Below are positions 8,623 through 16,916 of a stretch of DNA of 64,000 bases, in pieces (position 1 is the stretch's first letter; every line of letters begins with the position of its first letter). The notes beneath the pieces were generated by a model. The model did no database searches. It saw nothing but the letters and a program-made list of their open reading frames with translations, and had not been told where the DNA came from. This DNA is from PALSA-505 sp963702235 (GTDB taxonomy: Bacteria; Actinomycetota; Actinomycetes; Streptosporangiales; Streptosporangiaceae). Where the stretch lies: NCBI GenBank assembly GCA_963702235.1, contig CAVPBZ010000020.1, forward strand, positions 186,001 to 250,000. Reading direction: 5' to 3'. The translations under genes were made by a program, and so were the position numbers.

Positions 8623-9693
8623 TCAGGGCGGCGCCTGCACCGCCTGCGCGCTCGCCGGCAGGTCGCCGGCCGGGGTGAACGCGAAATGGCAGGCAACGCT
8701 GTGCCCGGGGCTGGCGGACGACATCGTGAGCGCCGGGTCCTCCTGCTCGCACCGCGGCTGGGCGATCGGGCAGCGGGTGCGGAACCGGCAGCCGGCCGGC
8801 AGGTTCAGCGGGCTCGGCGGGTCGCCGGCCAGCGCCGGTGCGCCGCCGGCAGCGGTTGCGGTCAGCCGCGGGATGGCCGCGATCAGCGCCCTGGTGTAGG
8901 GGTGCCGGGGGGAGGTCAGCAGCGTCTCGGTGTCAGCGATCTCGACGATGCGGCCGAGATACATCACCGCGACCCGGTCGCACAGGTGACGGACCACCGC
9001 CAGGTTGTGGGCGATCAGCAGCAGCGTGAGGCCGAGCTCGGCCCGCAGGTCGCGCAGCAGGTTGAGGATCGTGGCCTGCACGCTGACGTCCAGCGACGAC
9101 ACCGGCTCGTCGGCGATGAGCAGTTCGGGCCGCAGGCAGAGCGCGCGGGCGATGGCGACGCGCTGCCGCTGGCCGCCGGAGAACTGGCGGGGGTAACTGG
9201 TCAGCGCGCCAGGGTCCAGGCCGACCATGGTGAGCAGCCGGCCGCTTTCCGCCGCGATCTCCTGCCGGGGCACGACGTGGTGTACCTTCAGCAGTTCGCC
9301 CAGCATCCCGCCGACCGTCATCCTCGGGTTCAGCGAGGAGTAAGGGTCCTGGAAGACCACCTGGATCCGGCGGTGGTCGGCGCGCGAGCGCCGGGCCGGC
9401 AGCCGCCGTCCGTCCAGCCGGATCTCGCCGCCGTTGACCGGCTGGAGCCCGGCCAGCGCCCGGGCCAGCGTGGACTTGCCCGAGCCGGACTCACCCACCA
9501 GGCCGAGCGCTTCGCCGCGTTCCACCTGCAGGTCGACGCCGTTGACGGCGCGCAGCAGCCGCTGCTGGTGGCGCAGCCGGGCCGCCAGCGTGTCGCCGGC
9601 GCGGAAGGCGACGCGCACATCCCGTGCGGTCAGCAGCGGCGTGCCCGCGGTCAGCCGCGGCGTGCCCGGCGGCTGCGGCGGCAGGGCGGTCAC
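8623..9693 (-). CDS. dppF: Dipeptide/oligopeptide ABC transporter ATP-binding protein DppF/OppF
   Basis: ATPase of 356 aa. Walker A is GLVGESGSGKSTLAR, the signature is FSGGQRQRVAIARAL, and Walker B is LLIADEPVSSLDVS. The C-terminal extension with CRFRTRCPIAQPRCEQEDP is the cysteine-rich oligopeptide/dipeptide-type tail. It would pair with the neighbouring DppD-type ATPase to power peptide import. The start overlaps the stop of that gene by 4 bp (translational coupling). It is the last transporter gene before the hairpin. Confidence 0.93.
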   Translation of the reverse strand: MTALPPQPPGTPRLTAGTPLLTARDVRVAFRAGDTLAARLRHQQRLLRAVNGVDLQVERGEALGLVGESGSGKSTLARALAGLQPVNGGEIRLDGRRLPARRSRADHRRIQVVFQDPYSSLNPRMTVGGMLGELLKVHHVVPRQEIAAESGRLLTMVGLDPGALTSYPRQFSGGQRQRVAIARALCLRPELLIADEPVSSLDVSVQATILNLLRDLRAELGLTLLLIAHNLAVVRHLCDRVAVMYLGRIVEIADTETLLTSPRHPYTRALIAAIPRLTATAAGGAPALAGDPPSPLNLPAGCRFRTRCPIAQPRCEQEDPALTMSSASPGHSVACHFAFTPAGDLPASAQAVQAPP

Positions 9694-10694
9694 GGTGCTG
9701 CCTGCCGGGGCTCGGCCGCGGCCAGGCAGCGCTCGTCGTGCAGGCAGGCGGTCGCCCGGCCGCCGGGCAGCAGCCGCAGCGGCGTCTGCGTGTCCCGGCA
9801 GTCGGCTTCGGCGAAACTGCAGCGCGGCTCGAACCGGCAGCCCGGCGGCGGCGTGATCAGGCTGGGCGGCGAACCGGGGATCGGGACCAGCGAGTCCTGC
9901 ACGTTCTCGAAGTCCGGGGCGGAGCGGACCAGGCCGAGCGTGTAGGGGTGCCGCGGCGCGGCCAGGATCTCGCGGACCTCGCCGCGCTCCACCAGCTGCC
10001 CGCCGTACATCACGGCGAGATGGCGGCAGGCTTGCGCCACCACCGGCAGGTCATGGGTGACGAACACCAGGCTCACCCCCGTTTCCGCGCACAGCCCGGT
10101 CAGCAGCCGCAGGATCTGGTCCTGGATGGTCACGTCGAGCGCGGTGGTGGGCTCGTCGCACAAGATGAGCTCCGGCTCGCAGGACAGCGCGATCGCGATC
10201 ATCACCCGCTGCCGCATGCCGCCGGAGAACTCGTGCGGGTAGGCGCGGAACCGGCGCTCGGGGTCGGGGATGCCCACCCGCTGCATCAGCTCGAGCGCCC
10301 GGGCGGCGGCTCGCTTGCGGCTGTAGCCGAGCTGTACCGCCGGCCCCTCGGCGATCTGGTGCCCCACCCGCATGACCGGGTTGAGCGCGCTCATCGGCTC
10401 CTGGAAGATCATCGCCAGCTTGCGGCCGCGGATCCGGTTCAGGTCCGCCGCGTGCAGCGGCACCAGGTCCTGGCCGTCGAGGATGATCTGCCCGGAAGTG
10501 ATCCTGGCCTCCGGCGGCAGCAGCCCGATGATCGCCCGCAGCGTCATCGTCTTGCCCGAGCCGGACTCGCCGACCAGGCCGAGAGCCTCGCCTTTCGGCA
10601 CCTCGAACGACACGCCGTCGACCGCGCGGACGACGCCCCGCCGGGTCGCGATCTGCACGTGCAGGTCCCGCACCTCCAGTTGCGGCGCGGTCAC
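9690..10694 (-). CDS. dppD: Dipeptide/oligopeptide ABC transporter ATP-binding protein DppD/OppD
   Basis: ATPase of 334 aa with Walker A LVGESGSGKTMTLRAI, signature FSGGMRQRVMIAIAL, Walker B LILCDEPTTALDVTIQ, and the family C terminus CRFEPRCSFAEADC. Together with dppF it forms the heterodimeric motor of a type-5 peptide importer. It overlaps the permease gene upstream and the dppF gene downstream by 4 bp each, so the four genes are tightly coupled. Confidence 0.93.
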   Translation of the reverse strand: MTAPQLEVRDLHVQIATRRGVVRAVDGVSFEVPKGEALGLVGESGSGKTMTLRAIIGLLPPEARITSGQIILDGQDLVPLHAADLNRIRGRKLAMIFQEPMSALNPVMRVGHQIAEGPAVQLGYSRKRAAARALELMQRVGIPDPERRFRAYPHEFSGGMRQRVMIAIALSCEPELILCDEPTTALDVTIQDQILRLLTGLCAETGVSLVFVTHDLPVVAQACRHLAVMYGGQLVERGEVREILAAPRHPYTLGLVRSAPDFENVQDSLVPIPGSPPSLITPPPGCRFEPRCSFAEADCRDTQTPLRLLPGGRATACLHDERCLAAAEPRQAAP

Positions 10695-11557
10695 GACTGC
10701 CCCGGCCGCAGCACGTCGGCCAGGCCGTCGCCGATCAGCGAGAGGCCGAGCCCGGTGACGACGACGGCGATTCCGGGGATGAAGGACAGCTCCCAGTGCG
10801 TGGTGATGAAGTTCTGCCCGGCGGCGATCATCGATCCCCAGTCCGGCGCCGGCGGCGGGATGCCGAGACCGAGGTAGCCGAGCGTCACGATCGCCAGGAT
10901 GTCCTGCACCATGTCCACCGACAGCGCGTACACGATCGCCTGGGTGATGACGTTCGGCAGCACGTGCCGGCCGATGATGCGCCGGGTGGGCAGGCCGCCG
11001 GACCTGGCCGCCAGCACGTACTCCTGCCTTTTGGCCACCAGGATCTCGCCGCGGATGATCCGGGCGTAGGACACCCAGCCGACGGCCGCGATCGCGATGT
11101 AGATGGACCGCTCGCCGGGGCCGAGCACGAAGACCAGCGCGATGATCAGCACGTAGAACGGGAACGCCACCACGATGTCGACCAGCCGCATGATCACCTG
11201 GTCGACCCAGCCGCCGAAGTACCCGGCCAGGCAGCCGAGCAGGGTGCCGAGGCAGAACGGGATCAGCACCGCGAGGAACGCCACCTGCAGGTCCACCCGG
11301 GCCCCGTAGAGCAGCCGCGTCCAGGTGTCGCGGCCCAGGTCGTCGGTGCCGAGCAGGTGATGCGCGCTCGGTCCCTGCAAGGTCGCGGTCAGGTCCTGGG
11401 TGGTCGGGCCGTAGCTCGTCAGCAGCGGCGCGGCGATCGCCATGACCAGGATCGCGCCGGTGAGCGCCAGCCCCGCCACCAGGGCGGGCTGCCGGTACCA
11501 GCGGCCCGCGCGGGGGCGCGTCAGGTCCACGATGGGGGCCGCGGTCAGGGTAGTCAC
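10691..11557 (-). CDS. dppC: Peptide ABC transporter permease DppC/OppC
   Basis: Inner-membrane permease of 288 aa with an N-terminal membrane segment (LVAGLALTGAILVMAIAAPLL), the HLLGTDDLGRDTWTRLLYGAR region typical of OppC/DppC, and five further hydrophobic segments with the coupling EAA-like loop (YVLAARSGGLPTRRIIGRHVLPN). The start is the GTG at 11557, which shares GTGA with the stop of the upstream permease gene; the open frame upstream of this GTG is only the shadow of that gene. Confidence 0.9.
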   Translation of the reverse strand: MTTLTAAPIVDLTRPRAGRWYRQPALVAGLALTGAILVMAIAAPLLTSYGPTTQDLTATLQGPSAHHLLGTDDLGRDTWTRLLYGARVDLQVAFLAVLIPFCLGTLLGCLAGYFGGWVDQVIMRLVDIVVAFPFYVLIIALVFVLGPGERSIYIAIAAVGWVSYARIIRGEILVAKRQEYVLAARSGGLPTRRIIGRHVLPNVITQAIVYALSVDMVQDILAIVTLGYLGLGIPPPAPDWGSMIAAGQNFITTHWELSFIPGIAVVVTGLGLSLIGDGLADVLRPGQS

Positions 11558-12498
11558 CGGCCGAACCTCACTCTCGGGTCGAGCGCCGTGTAGGCGACGT
11601 CGGTGAGCAGGTTGACCAGGACCACGATGACGCCGAAGACCAGCGTGACCCCCTGCACGACGGGGAAGTCCCTGGCGAAGATCGACTGGATCATCAGCTG
11701 CCCGATGCCGGGGATCGCGAACACGTTCTCGACGATCAGCGTGGTGCCGACCAGGAAGCCGATGTTGATCCCGAGCACCGTGACCGCCGGGATGACCGCG
11801 TTGCGCAGCACGTGCCGGATGAGCAGCCGGCTGCCGTGCACGCCTTTGGACCGGGCCGTCGTCACGTAGTCCGAGCCGAGCACCTCGAGCATGCTGGTCC
11901 GCAGGCTGCGGATGATCACGGGCGCGAGGCCGATGGCCACGGTCAGGCTGGGCAGGAACATCGACCGGAGGTGGCCGCCCAGGCCGCTGCCGTAGCCGCC
12001 GACGGGGAAGAGCTTGAGCCGCAGCGCGAACAGGTAGATGAGCACGATCCCGGTCAGGAACTGCGGCATCCCCAGGCCGACCAGCGGTACCGCGCGGACC
12101 GCCTGGTCGCGCACGCCGTTCTTCCGGCTCGCCGCGAGCATCGCGAGCGGCACGCTGATCACGATCGCGAGCACCGCCGAGTAGACGATCAGCCAGACGG
12201 TGACCGGCACCCGGCCGAAGATCAGCGCCCTGGCCGGCGTCTGGTAGTACAGGCTCTGGCCGAGGTCGCCGTGCACGAGCCGGTTGAGGAAGAGCCAGTA
12301 CTGACTGGCCAGCGGCCTGTTCAGGCCCCATTCCCGGTGCAGCTCGGCGATCGCGTGCGGGGTCGCGTGCAGGCCGAGGATGGTCCTGGCGGGGTCGCCA
12401 GGGATGAGGTGGATCATGAAGAACACGATGATCGTGACCCCGACCGCGACCGGCACGAGCAGCAGCAGCCGGTGCAGGATGAACGACATCCGCGCCAT
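11554..12498 (-). CDS. dppB: Peptide ABC transporter permease DppB/OppB
   Basis: Permease of 314 aa. It begins with a membrane helix (LLLLVPVAVGVTIIVFFMIHL) followed by LIPGDPAR, the hallmark of DppB/OppB proteins, and has about six helices with the EAA-like loop YVTTARSKGVHGSRLLIRHV. A GAGGAAGG Shine-Dalgarno lies 13 nt before the ATG at 12498; a second ATG three codons in is possible. It follows the substrate-binding protein gene with a 36-bp gap. Confidence 0.92.
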   Translation of the reverse strand: MARMSFILHRLLLLVPVAVGVTIIVFFMIHLIPGDPARTILGLHATPHAIAELHREWGLNRPLASQYWLFLNRLVHGDLGQSLYYQTPARALIFGRVPVTVWLIVYSAVLAIVISVPLAMLAASRKNGVRDQAVRAVPLVGLGMPQFLTGIVLIYLFALRLKLFPVGGYGSGLGGHLRSMFLPSLTVAIGLAPVIIRSLRTSMLEVLGSDYVTTARSKGVHGSRLLIRHVLRNAVIPAVTVLGINIGFLVGTTLIVENVFAIPGIGQLMIQSIFARDFPVVQGVTLVFGVIVVLVNLLTDVAYTALDPRVRFGR

Positions 12499-12534
12499 CA
12501 GGCCGGACTCACCTTCCTCGCGGGCCGGCCGGGG

Positions 12535-14121
12535 TCACTTGCTCAGCCACGTGTTCTCGAGGTGGTAGTTGCCCAGCGGCGTGACGACGAAGCCGTGCAC
12601 GGTGGACGCGGTGGCGTAGGCGTAGGGCGAGTAGTAGAGGAAGGACATGAATGCGTCGGACGCGATCTGGTCCTGGATGTGGTTGTACAGCGTCGCCCGC
12701 GCCGAGGTGGTGAGTGTCTGCTCGGCTTGCTTCGCTTCGTTGACCACGGTGGGGTTGTTGTAGGCGGTGAAGAACGACTTCGAGCCGGCGTTCGGGTCCA
12801 CGCTGAAGGTGACCAGCTCGTCCGGGTCGGGGATGTCCATGGTCCAGTACGAGAGGGTCATGTCGTAGTGCAGGGTCTGGAAGTCGGTGGTCGCCGTGTT
12901 CGGGTCCAGCTGCTGGATGGTCAGGTTGATGCCGAGCGGCTTGAGCTCCGACTGCAGGATCTGGGCGATGGTCAGCTGGTCGCTGTTACCGGACTGGATC
13001 AGCATGATGGTGCTGAAGCCGTGCGGGACGCTGGAGGCAGCCATCTCCTTCTTGGCGGCCGCCAGGTTGTACTGCAGCCCGGGCGTGGCCTTCTGGTAGT
13101 AGGGCACCTGCGGCGGGAACAGCGAGTTGGCCGGGGTGCCGTTGCCGAACAGCACCGCCTGCACCAGCGCCTTCCTGTTGATGGCCAGCGAGATGGCCCG
13201 GCGCACGTGCACGTCGTTGAACGGCTTGCGTAGCTCGTTGAAGGCCAGGTAGTCGGTCCTGGTCGAGGGGAACAGGTCCATCGCCACGCCGGACGTGCTC
13301 TTCAGCGTGCTGACCGTGGACCAGGCGGGGAACTCGTCCACCTGCGCCTGGCCGCCCTTGACCTGCAGCTGCCGGGTGTTGTCGTCGGCCACGTAGGTCC
13401 AGGTGACGCTGTTCAGGTACGGCTTGCCCGGCTCCCAGTAGTAGGGGTTCCTGACCAGCTTGAGCGCCTGCCCCTTGGTCCAGTAGTCCCACTTGAACGG
13501 GCCGGTGCCCACCGGGTGGGTGTAGAACTGGGCCTCCGACTGGCCGCCGTAGTTGGCCGGCACGATCGCGTTGGAGAACAGCGAGAGATCGGCCAGCAGC
13601 GGCGCCCACGGGTACTTGAGATTGATCACCACGGTGGACGGGGTGGGGGCGGCGACCGACTTGATCGCCGAGTCGATGTAGCCCCAGCCCTTGCTCGCCG
13701 CGCGCGCCTGGTCTATCGAGAACTTCACGTCGGCCGACGTCATCGGCTTGCCGGTGGAGAACTTCACGCCCTTGCGCAGGGTGAAGGTGTACGCGAGCTT
13801 GTTCGGCGAGAGCGTGTAGCTGGTGGCCAGCCAGGGCATCACGCCCTTGCCGTTCGGCGTCACCGTGTACAGCGGCTGGTAGATCTGCTCGAACACCCAG
13901 ATCGACTCGTTGTCGAACACCGTGGTGTTGTTCATCGACTGCGAGTCCGCGGTCCTGGCGATGATCAGGTTGCCGCCGCGGACGGGCTTACCGCCCCCGC
14001 CCGAGCTCGCCGAGCTCGCCGGGCTGGCCGTGCCGGAGGAGCACGCCGCCGCCACGACGGCGATCACCGTGCCGGCGGCGGCCGCGGCAAGAGCCCGGAA
14101 AGGACGGGTCCGGTGTGCCAT
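12535..14121 (-). CDS. dppA: Peptide ABC transporter substrate-binding lipoprotein (family 5)
   Basis: Extracytoplasmic solute-binding protein of 528 aa, the SBP_bac_5 type. A signal peptide (about 1-27) ends in a lipobox with Cys at AAAC, so the protein should be lipid-anchored. The body contains WLATSYTLSPNKLAYTFTLR and LVRNPYYWEPGKPYL, typical of dipeptide/oligopeptide/nickel binding proteins. It is the first gene of the minus-strand transport operon, with GGGAG ahead of the ATG. The ligand is unknown; the M55 D-aminopeptidase downstream suggests peptides with D-residues. Confidence 0.92.
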   Translation of the reverse strand: MAHRTRPFRALAAAAAGTVIAVVAAACSSGTASPASSASSGGGGKPVRGGNLIIARTADSQSMNNTTVFDNESIWVFEQIYQPLYTVTPNGKGVMPWLATSYTLSPNKLAYTFTLRKGVKFSTGKPMTSADVKFSIDQARAASKGWGYIDSAIKSVAAPTPSTVVINLKYPWAPLLADLSLFSNAIVPANYGGQSEAQFYTHPVGTGPFKWDYWTKGQALKLVRNPYYWEPGKPYLNSVTWTYVADDNTRQLQVKGGQAQVDEFPAWSTVSTLKSTSGVAMDLFPSTRTDYLAFNELRKPFNDVHVRRAISLAINRKALVQAVLFGNGTPANSLFPPQVPYYQKATPGLQYNLAAAKKEMAASSVPHGFSTIMLIQSGNSDQLTIAQILQSELKPLGINLTIQQLDPNTATTDFQTLHYDMTLSYWTMDIPDPDELVTFSVDPNAGSKSFFTAYNNPTVVNEAKQAEQTLTTSARATLYNHIQDQIASDAFMSFLYYSPYAYATASTVHGFVVTPLGNYHLENTWLSK

Positions 14122-14357
14122 GAGATCTCCCTATGCTTCGGGCTGGGGGGGCCGAACGGCCAAGCGGATGTACCAAGGCGGCCGAACGGGCGGCCGTCAG
14201 TTAGGCACACCTTTGTCCTCGTCCAGTGTGGTCACTGAGCTGCAGGCTTGTAAATAGCGGAAGTCACCTTTAACACTGCTGTTATATGACGTAACGTGTC
14301 AGGCCGGCCTGCCGCTCATCCTGGCCTGGCCCGGCACCGATGGAAGGAACCAGGCGC

Positions 14358-15281
14358 ATGCCCGCCACGGTAAAACGCCGCATGCTGGATCTCGCCGGGC
14401 TCGAGGTGCCGGTCGCGGAAATCGGCGGCGCGCTCGACGGCCCCAGGCTGACCGTGATCGCGGGCGTGCACGGGTGCGAGTACGCGCCCATGGCCGCGGT
14501 CCGCCGCTGGATAGCCGAGCTGGAGTCGGCCGAGCTGCGCGGCCGGATACTGGCCGTTCCGGTGCTGAACCTGCCGGCCTTCCGGGCCAGGACCCCGTTC
14601 GTCGTCCCTGACGACGGCAAGAACCTGAACCGCTGCTTCCCCGGCGACCCGGCAGGGACGCTCGCGGACCGGCTGGCCCACGCGGCGTTCACCCAGCTCA
14701 TCGACGGCGCTGACGCGGTGGTCGATGCGCACGCGGGCGACCTCGTCGAGGCGCTCGAGCCGTTCGCGCTGTATGACGCCGGACCAGCCGAGGCGCGCGC
14801 CCGCGAGCTGGCGGACAGCTACGGATTCCGCTACGTCATGCGCCAGCAGGCCGGTCCGGGCCGCGCCGTGACCGGCACGACCAGCGCCGCGGCCGCGGCG
14901 ATCGGCATTCCGGCCGTGATCGCCGAGGCGGGCGGTCGCGGGCTGCTGAACGGCGCGGTAGAGCTGCACATCCGCGGGCTGTACCGCGTGCTGAACCTGC
15001 TCGGCATGGGCCGCGGCCGGGCGCACTGGGAGGACGACCGGCACCCGAACCGGCTGGAGCGCTTCCTCTGGCTGCACTGCGAGCAGGCCGGCTGGTGGGA
15101 GCCGCAGGCGCAGACCGGCCAGCGGGTCAACGAGGGCCAGCTGCTCGGCACCGTTAGCACCGTCGACGGCGCGCAGGTGCTGGAGGAGGTCCGCGCTCCG
15201 GTCGCCGGCGTCGTGCTCTTCCTCACCAGCTCGCCGGCCGTGGCCGCCGGCGGACTCCTCCTCGGGCTCGGCGCCGCGTGA
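14358..15281 (+). CDS. Succinylglutamate desuccinylase/aspartoacylase-family hydrolase
   Basis: Zinc-dependent M14-type deacylase/carboxypeptidase of 307 aa. GVHGCEY supplies the HxxE zinc ligands, VDAHAGD the third histidine, and the conserved Glu lies in VIAEAGG. A C-terminal beta domain (about 230-307, with VNEGQLLGTVSTVDG and VRAPVAGVV) is usual in this group. It is divergent from the peptide importer, so a role in cleaving an imported N-acyl amino acid or peptide is plausible but inferred. The ATG at 14358 is preferred because GGAAGGA lies 9-12 nt upstream; the ATG at 14340 would overlap that RBS. Confidence 0.85.
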   Translation: MPATVKRRMLDLAGLEVPVAEIGGALDGPRLTVIAGVHGCEYAPMAAVRRWIAELESAELRGRILAVPVLNLPAFRARTPFVVPDDGKNLNRCFPGDPAGTLADRLAHAAFTQLIDGADAVVDAHAGDLVEALEPFALYDAGPAEARARELADSYGFRYVMRQQAGPGRAVTGTTSAAAAAIGIPAVIAEAGGRGLLNGAVELHIRGLYRVLNLLGMGRGRAHWEDDRHPNRLERFLWLHCEQAGWWEPQAQTGQRVNEGQLLGTVSTVDGAQVLEEVRAPVAGVVLFLTSSPAVAAGGLLLGLGAA

Positions 15282-15354
15282 TTCCGGTAGGCTGTACTCC
15301 GACTCCGCAAATCCCGTCCGCGGCTGCGTGCTGGCGGACGCGGGGGAGTCAGGC

Positions 15355-15428
15355 GGCGGAGTAGCTCAGTCAGGCAGAGCAAGCGGCTCATAATCGCTGT
15401 GTCGCCGGTTCAAGTCCGGCCTCCGCTA
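15355..15428 (+). tRNA. tRNA-Met (CAT), elongator type
   Basis: A 74-nt cloverleaf can be folded. The acceptor arms GGCGGAG/CTCCGCT end in a G-U pair, the D arm is GCTC/GAGC, and the anticodon stem AGCGG/TCGCT closes the loop CTCATAA with CAT at 15389-15391. The T arm is GCCGG/CCGGC around TTCAAGT. CCA is not encoded. The presence of a normal D arm and the position just ahead of rpmG fit the elongator tRNA-Met seen there in many actinobacteria. Confidence 0.93.
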
Positions 15429-15481
15429 CGGTCAGCATGCTCGTAGGTCTGCGACCTACTCGCCGCTACCTTGATTTATCC

Positions 15482-15529
15482 CCGGGGGGGCGCCCCCCGG
15501 ACCCCCCGGTGCGGGGGCTCCGCCCCCGC
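15482..15529 (+). terminator. Two adjacent GC hairpins after the tRNA
   Basis: CCGGGGGGGCGCCCCCCGG (15482-15500) and GCGGGGGCTCCGCCCCCGC (15511-15529) are near-perfect palindromes between the tRNA and rpmG. They could end tRNA transcription. Neither is followed by a T-run, so the call rests on position and stem strength. Confidence 0.45.
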
Positions 15530-15621
15530 GGGGACCCAGCCCCGGCCCGCCCGTCGCGGGATGGGTTACGTCCGCGCTGTTGTTGCAGTGCTGTTGGAAC
15601 TGGAGAAAGGCACTCCTTACT

Positions 15622-15786
15622 GTGGCTGCTACTGATGTGAGGCCCAAGATCACCCTGGCCTGCCAGGAGTGCAAGAGGCGGAACTACATCACCCGGAAGA
15701 ACCGGCGTAACGACCCGGACCGGATGGAACTGAAGAAGTACTGCCCCTGGTGCCGCTGCCACCGGCCGCATCGCGAGACCCGCTAG
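15622..15786 (+). CDS. rpmG: 50S ribosomal protein L33
   Basis: Ribosomal protein of 54 aa, the usual length. The zinc-ribbon cysteines are CQEC and CPWC, and the core RRNYITRKNRRNDPDRMELKK is in part highly conserved. The start is the GTG at 15622, with GAGAAAGG about 11 nt upstream; an in-frame ATG 14 codons earlier is rejected because those residues have no family match. This is the zinc-binding (C+) form. The gene leads the conserved rpmG-hadA-hadB block. Confidence 0.95.
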   Translation: MAATDVRPKITLACQECKRRNYITRKNRRNDPDRMELKKYCPWCRCHRPHRETR

Positions 15787-15801
15787 CGGGTCCGCTGGCC
15801 G

Positions 15802-16242
15802 ATGGCGGTCAACAGGGACTACGCGGGGCGGACGTTTCCCGCGAGTGAGCCGTACGAGGTCAGCCGGGTCAAGATCGCCGAGTTCGCCGACGCGATCGGT
15901 GACCCCAACCCCCTGTACCGCGACCGCGAGGCCGCCCGGGCGGCCGGCCACCCGGACGTGATCGCGCCGCCGACGTTCGCCATCGTGATCAGCATGGCCA
16001 GCAGCGCGCGGGCGATGGGCGACCCGGGGCTGGGACTGAACTACGCGATGGTCGTGCACGGCGAGCAGCGGTTCGAATACGCCAGGCCGATCGGCGCCGG
16101 CGACGTGCTCACCGCCACCGCCACGATCTCCGACATCAAGGCAGCGGGCCGCAACGTCCTGCTGAGCACCAGGACAGACATCCAGACGGTGGCCGGCGAG
16201 CACGTGTGCAGCGCGTACTCGACGCTGGTCGAGCGCGGCTAG
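15802..16242 (+). CDS. hadA: (3R)-hydroxyacyl-ACP dehydratase subunit HadA
   Basis: MaoC-like N-terminal-type protein of 146 aa. PYEVSRVKIAEFADAIGDPNPLYRD and IAPPTFAIVIS match the HadA/FAS1-type dehydratase family. It pairs with HadB as a heterodimer in type II fatty acid elongation, dehydrating 3-hydroxyacyl-ACP. It lies 15 bp after rpmG and 11 bp before hadB, the standard actinobacterial order. HadA is the non-catalytic, substrate-binding partner in this family. Confidence 0.88.
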   Translation: MAVNRDYAGRTFPASEPYEVSRVKIAEFADAIGDPNPLYRDREAARAAGHPDVIAPPTFAIVISMASSARAMGDPGLGLNYAMVVHGEQRFEYARPIGAGDVLTATATISDIKAAGRNVLLSTRTDIQTVAGEHVCSAYSTLVERG

Positions 16243-16253
16243 CGGGAGGCGGC

Positions 16254-16676
16254 ATGAAGCTTACCTATGCCGACGTGACCGAGGGCACCGAGATCGCCCC
16301 CGTCAGCTATCCGGTCAGCAGGCTGAGCCTGATCAGGTACGCCGGCGCGTCCGGCGACTTCAACGTCATTCACTGGAACGAGCGGATCGCCCGTGCGGTG
16401 GGCCTGCCGGACGTGATCGCGCACGGGATGTTCACGATGGCGCAGGCCGGCCGGTTCGTGACCGACTGGGCCGGTGACTTCGGCACCGTGCTCGAGTTCG
16501 GCGTCAGGTTCACCGCGCCGGTGGTAGTGCCGGACGACGACGTGGGCGCCATGATCGAGGTCGGCGGCAAAGTCGAGGAGAAGCTCGACGGTAACCGGGT
16601 GGTGGTGTCGGTCACGGCGACCTCGGGCGGGGTCAAGGTGCTCGGCCGCGCTCGCGCGGTGGTCCGGCTGCCCTAA
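16254..16676 (+). CDS. hadB: (3R)-hydroxyacyl-ACP dehydratase subunit HadB (MaoC family)
   Basis: Hot-dog fold hydratase of 140 aa. The hydratase-2 motif YAGASGDFNVIHWNERIA carries the catalytic Asp and His, followed by VIAHGMFTMAQAGR. It is the catalytic half of the HadAB dehydratase. The ATG at 16254 has a GGGAGG Shine-Dalgarno; the open frame extends 16 codons further upstream into hadA without similarity. In many actinobacteria murB follows hadB; here a trpB-like gene follows instead. Confidence 0.9.
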   Translation: MKLTYADVTEGTEIAPVSYPVSRLSLIRYAGASGDFNVIHWNERIARAVGLPDVIAHGMFTMAQAGRFVTDWAGDFGTVLEFGVRFTAPVVVPDDDVGAMIEVGGKVEEKLDGNRVVVSVTATSGGVKVLGRARAVVRLP

Positions 16677-16742
16677 AAGACCAGAGCGCGCCTCAGGCAC
16701 CCACTCGCCCATCCGGCTGTCGGCTGCGCCGAACGCCGGCTG

Positions 16743-16806
16743 TGCGAGCGGGTGCCATCGGCCAGACTGACCGCCCTTTCCCCGGGTGCGAGCGGGTGCT
16801 ATCGGC
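16743..16806 (+). repeat. 20-bp direct repeat pair
   Basis: TGCGAGCGGGTGCCATCGGC (16743-16762) recurs with one change at 16787-16806. It lies in the 240-bp gap between hadB and trpB2, where I see no gene. Confidence 0.8.
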
Positions 16807-16916
16807 TGAGCCGAGCGGCGACCTGGGCGTGCTCAGCGCGGGCGTGACGGCGGGCGGGTTGCTAGGGTCTTGGCGAGGGTGACCTTCGTCACTCTTAGGC
16901 AGCTGGGGAGGTCGTT

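Noticed and set aside
10691..12331. 546-aa frame suggesting a fused permease
   Set aside because: The first half is the dppB gene read out of frame; dppC starts at the overlapping GTG 11557.
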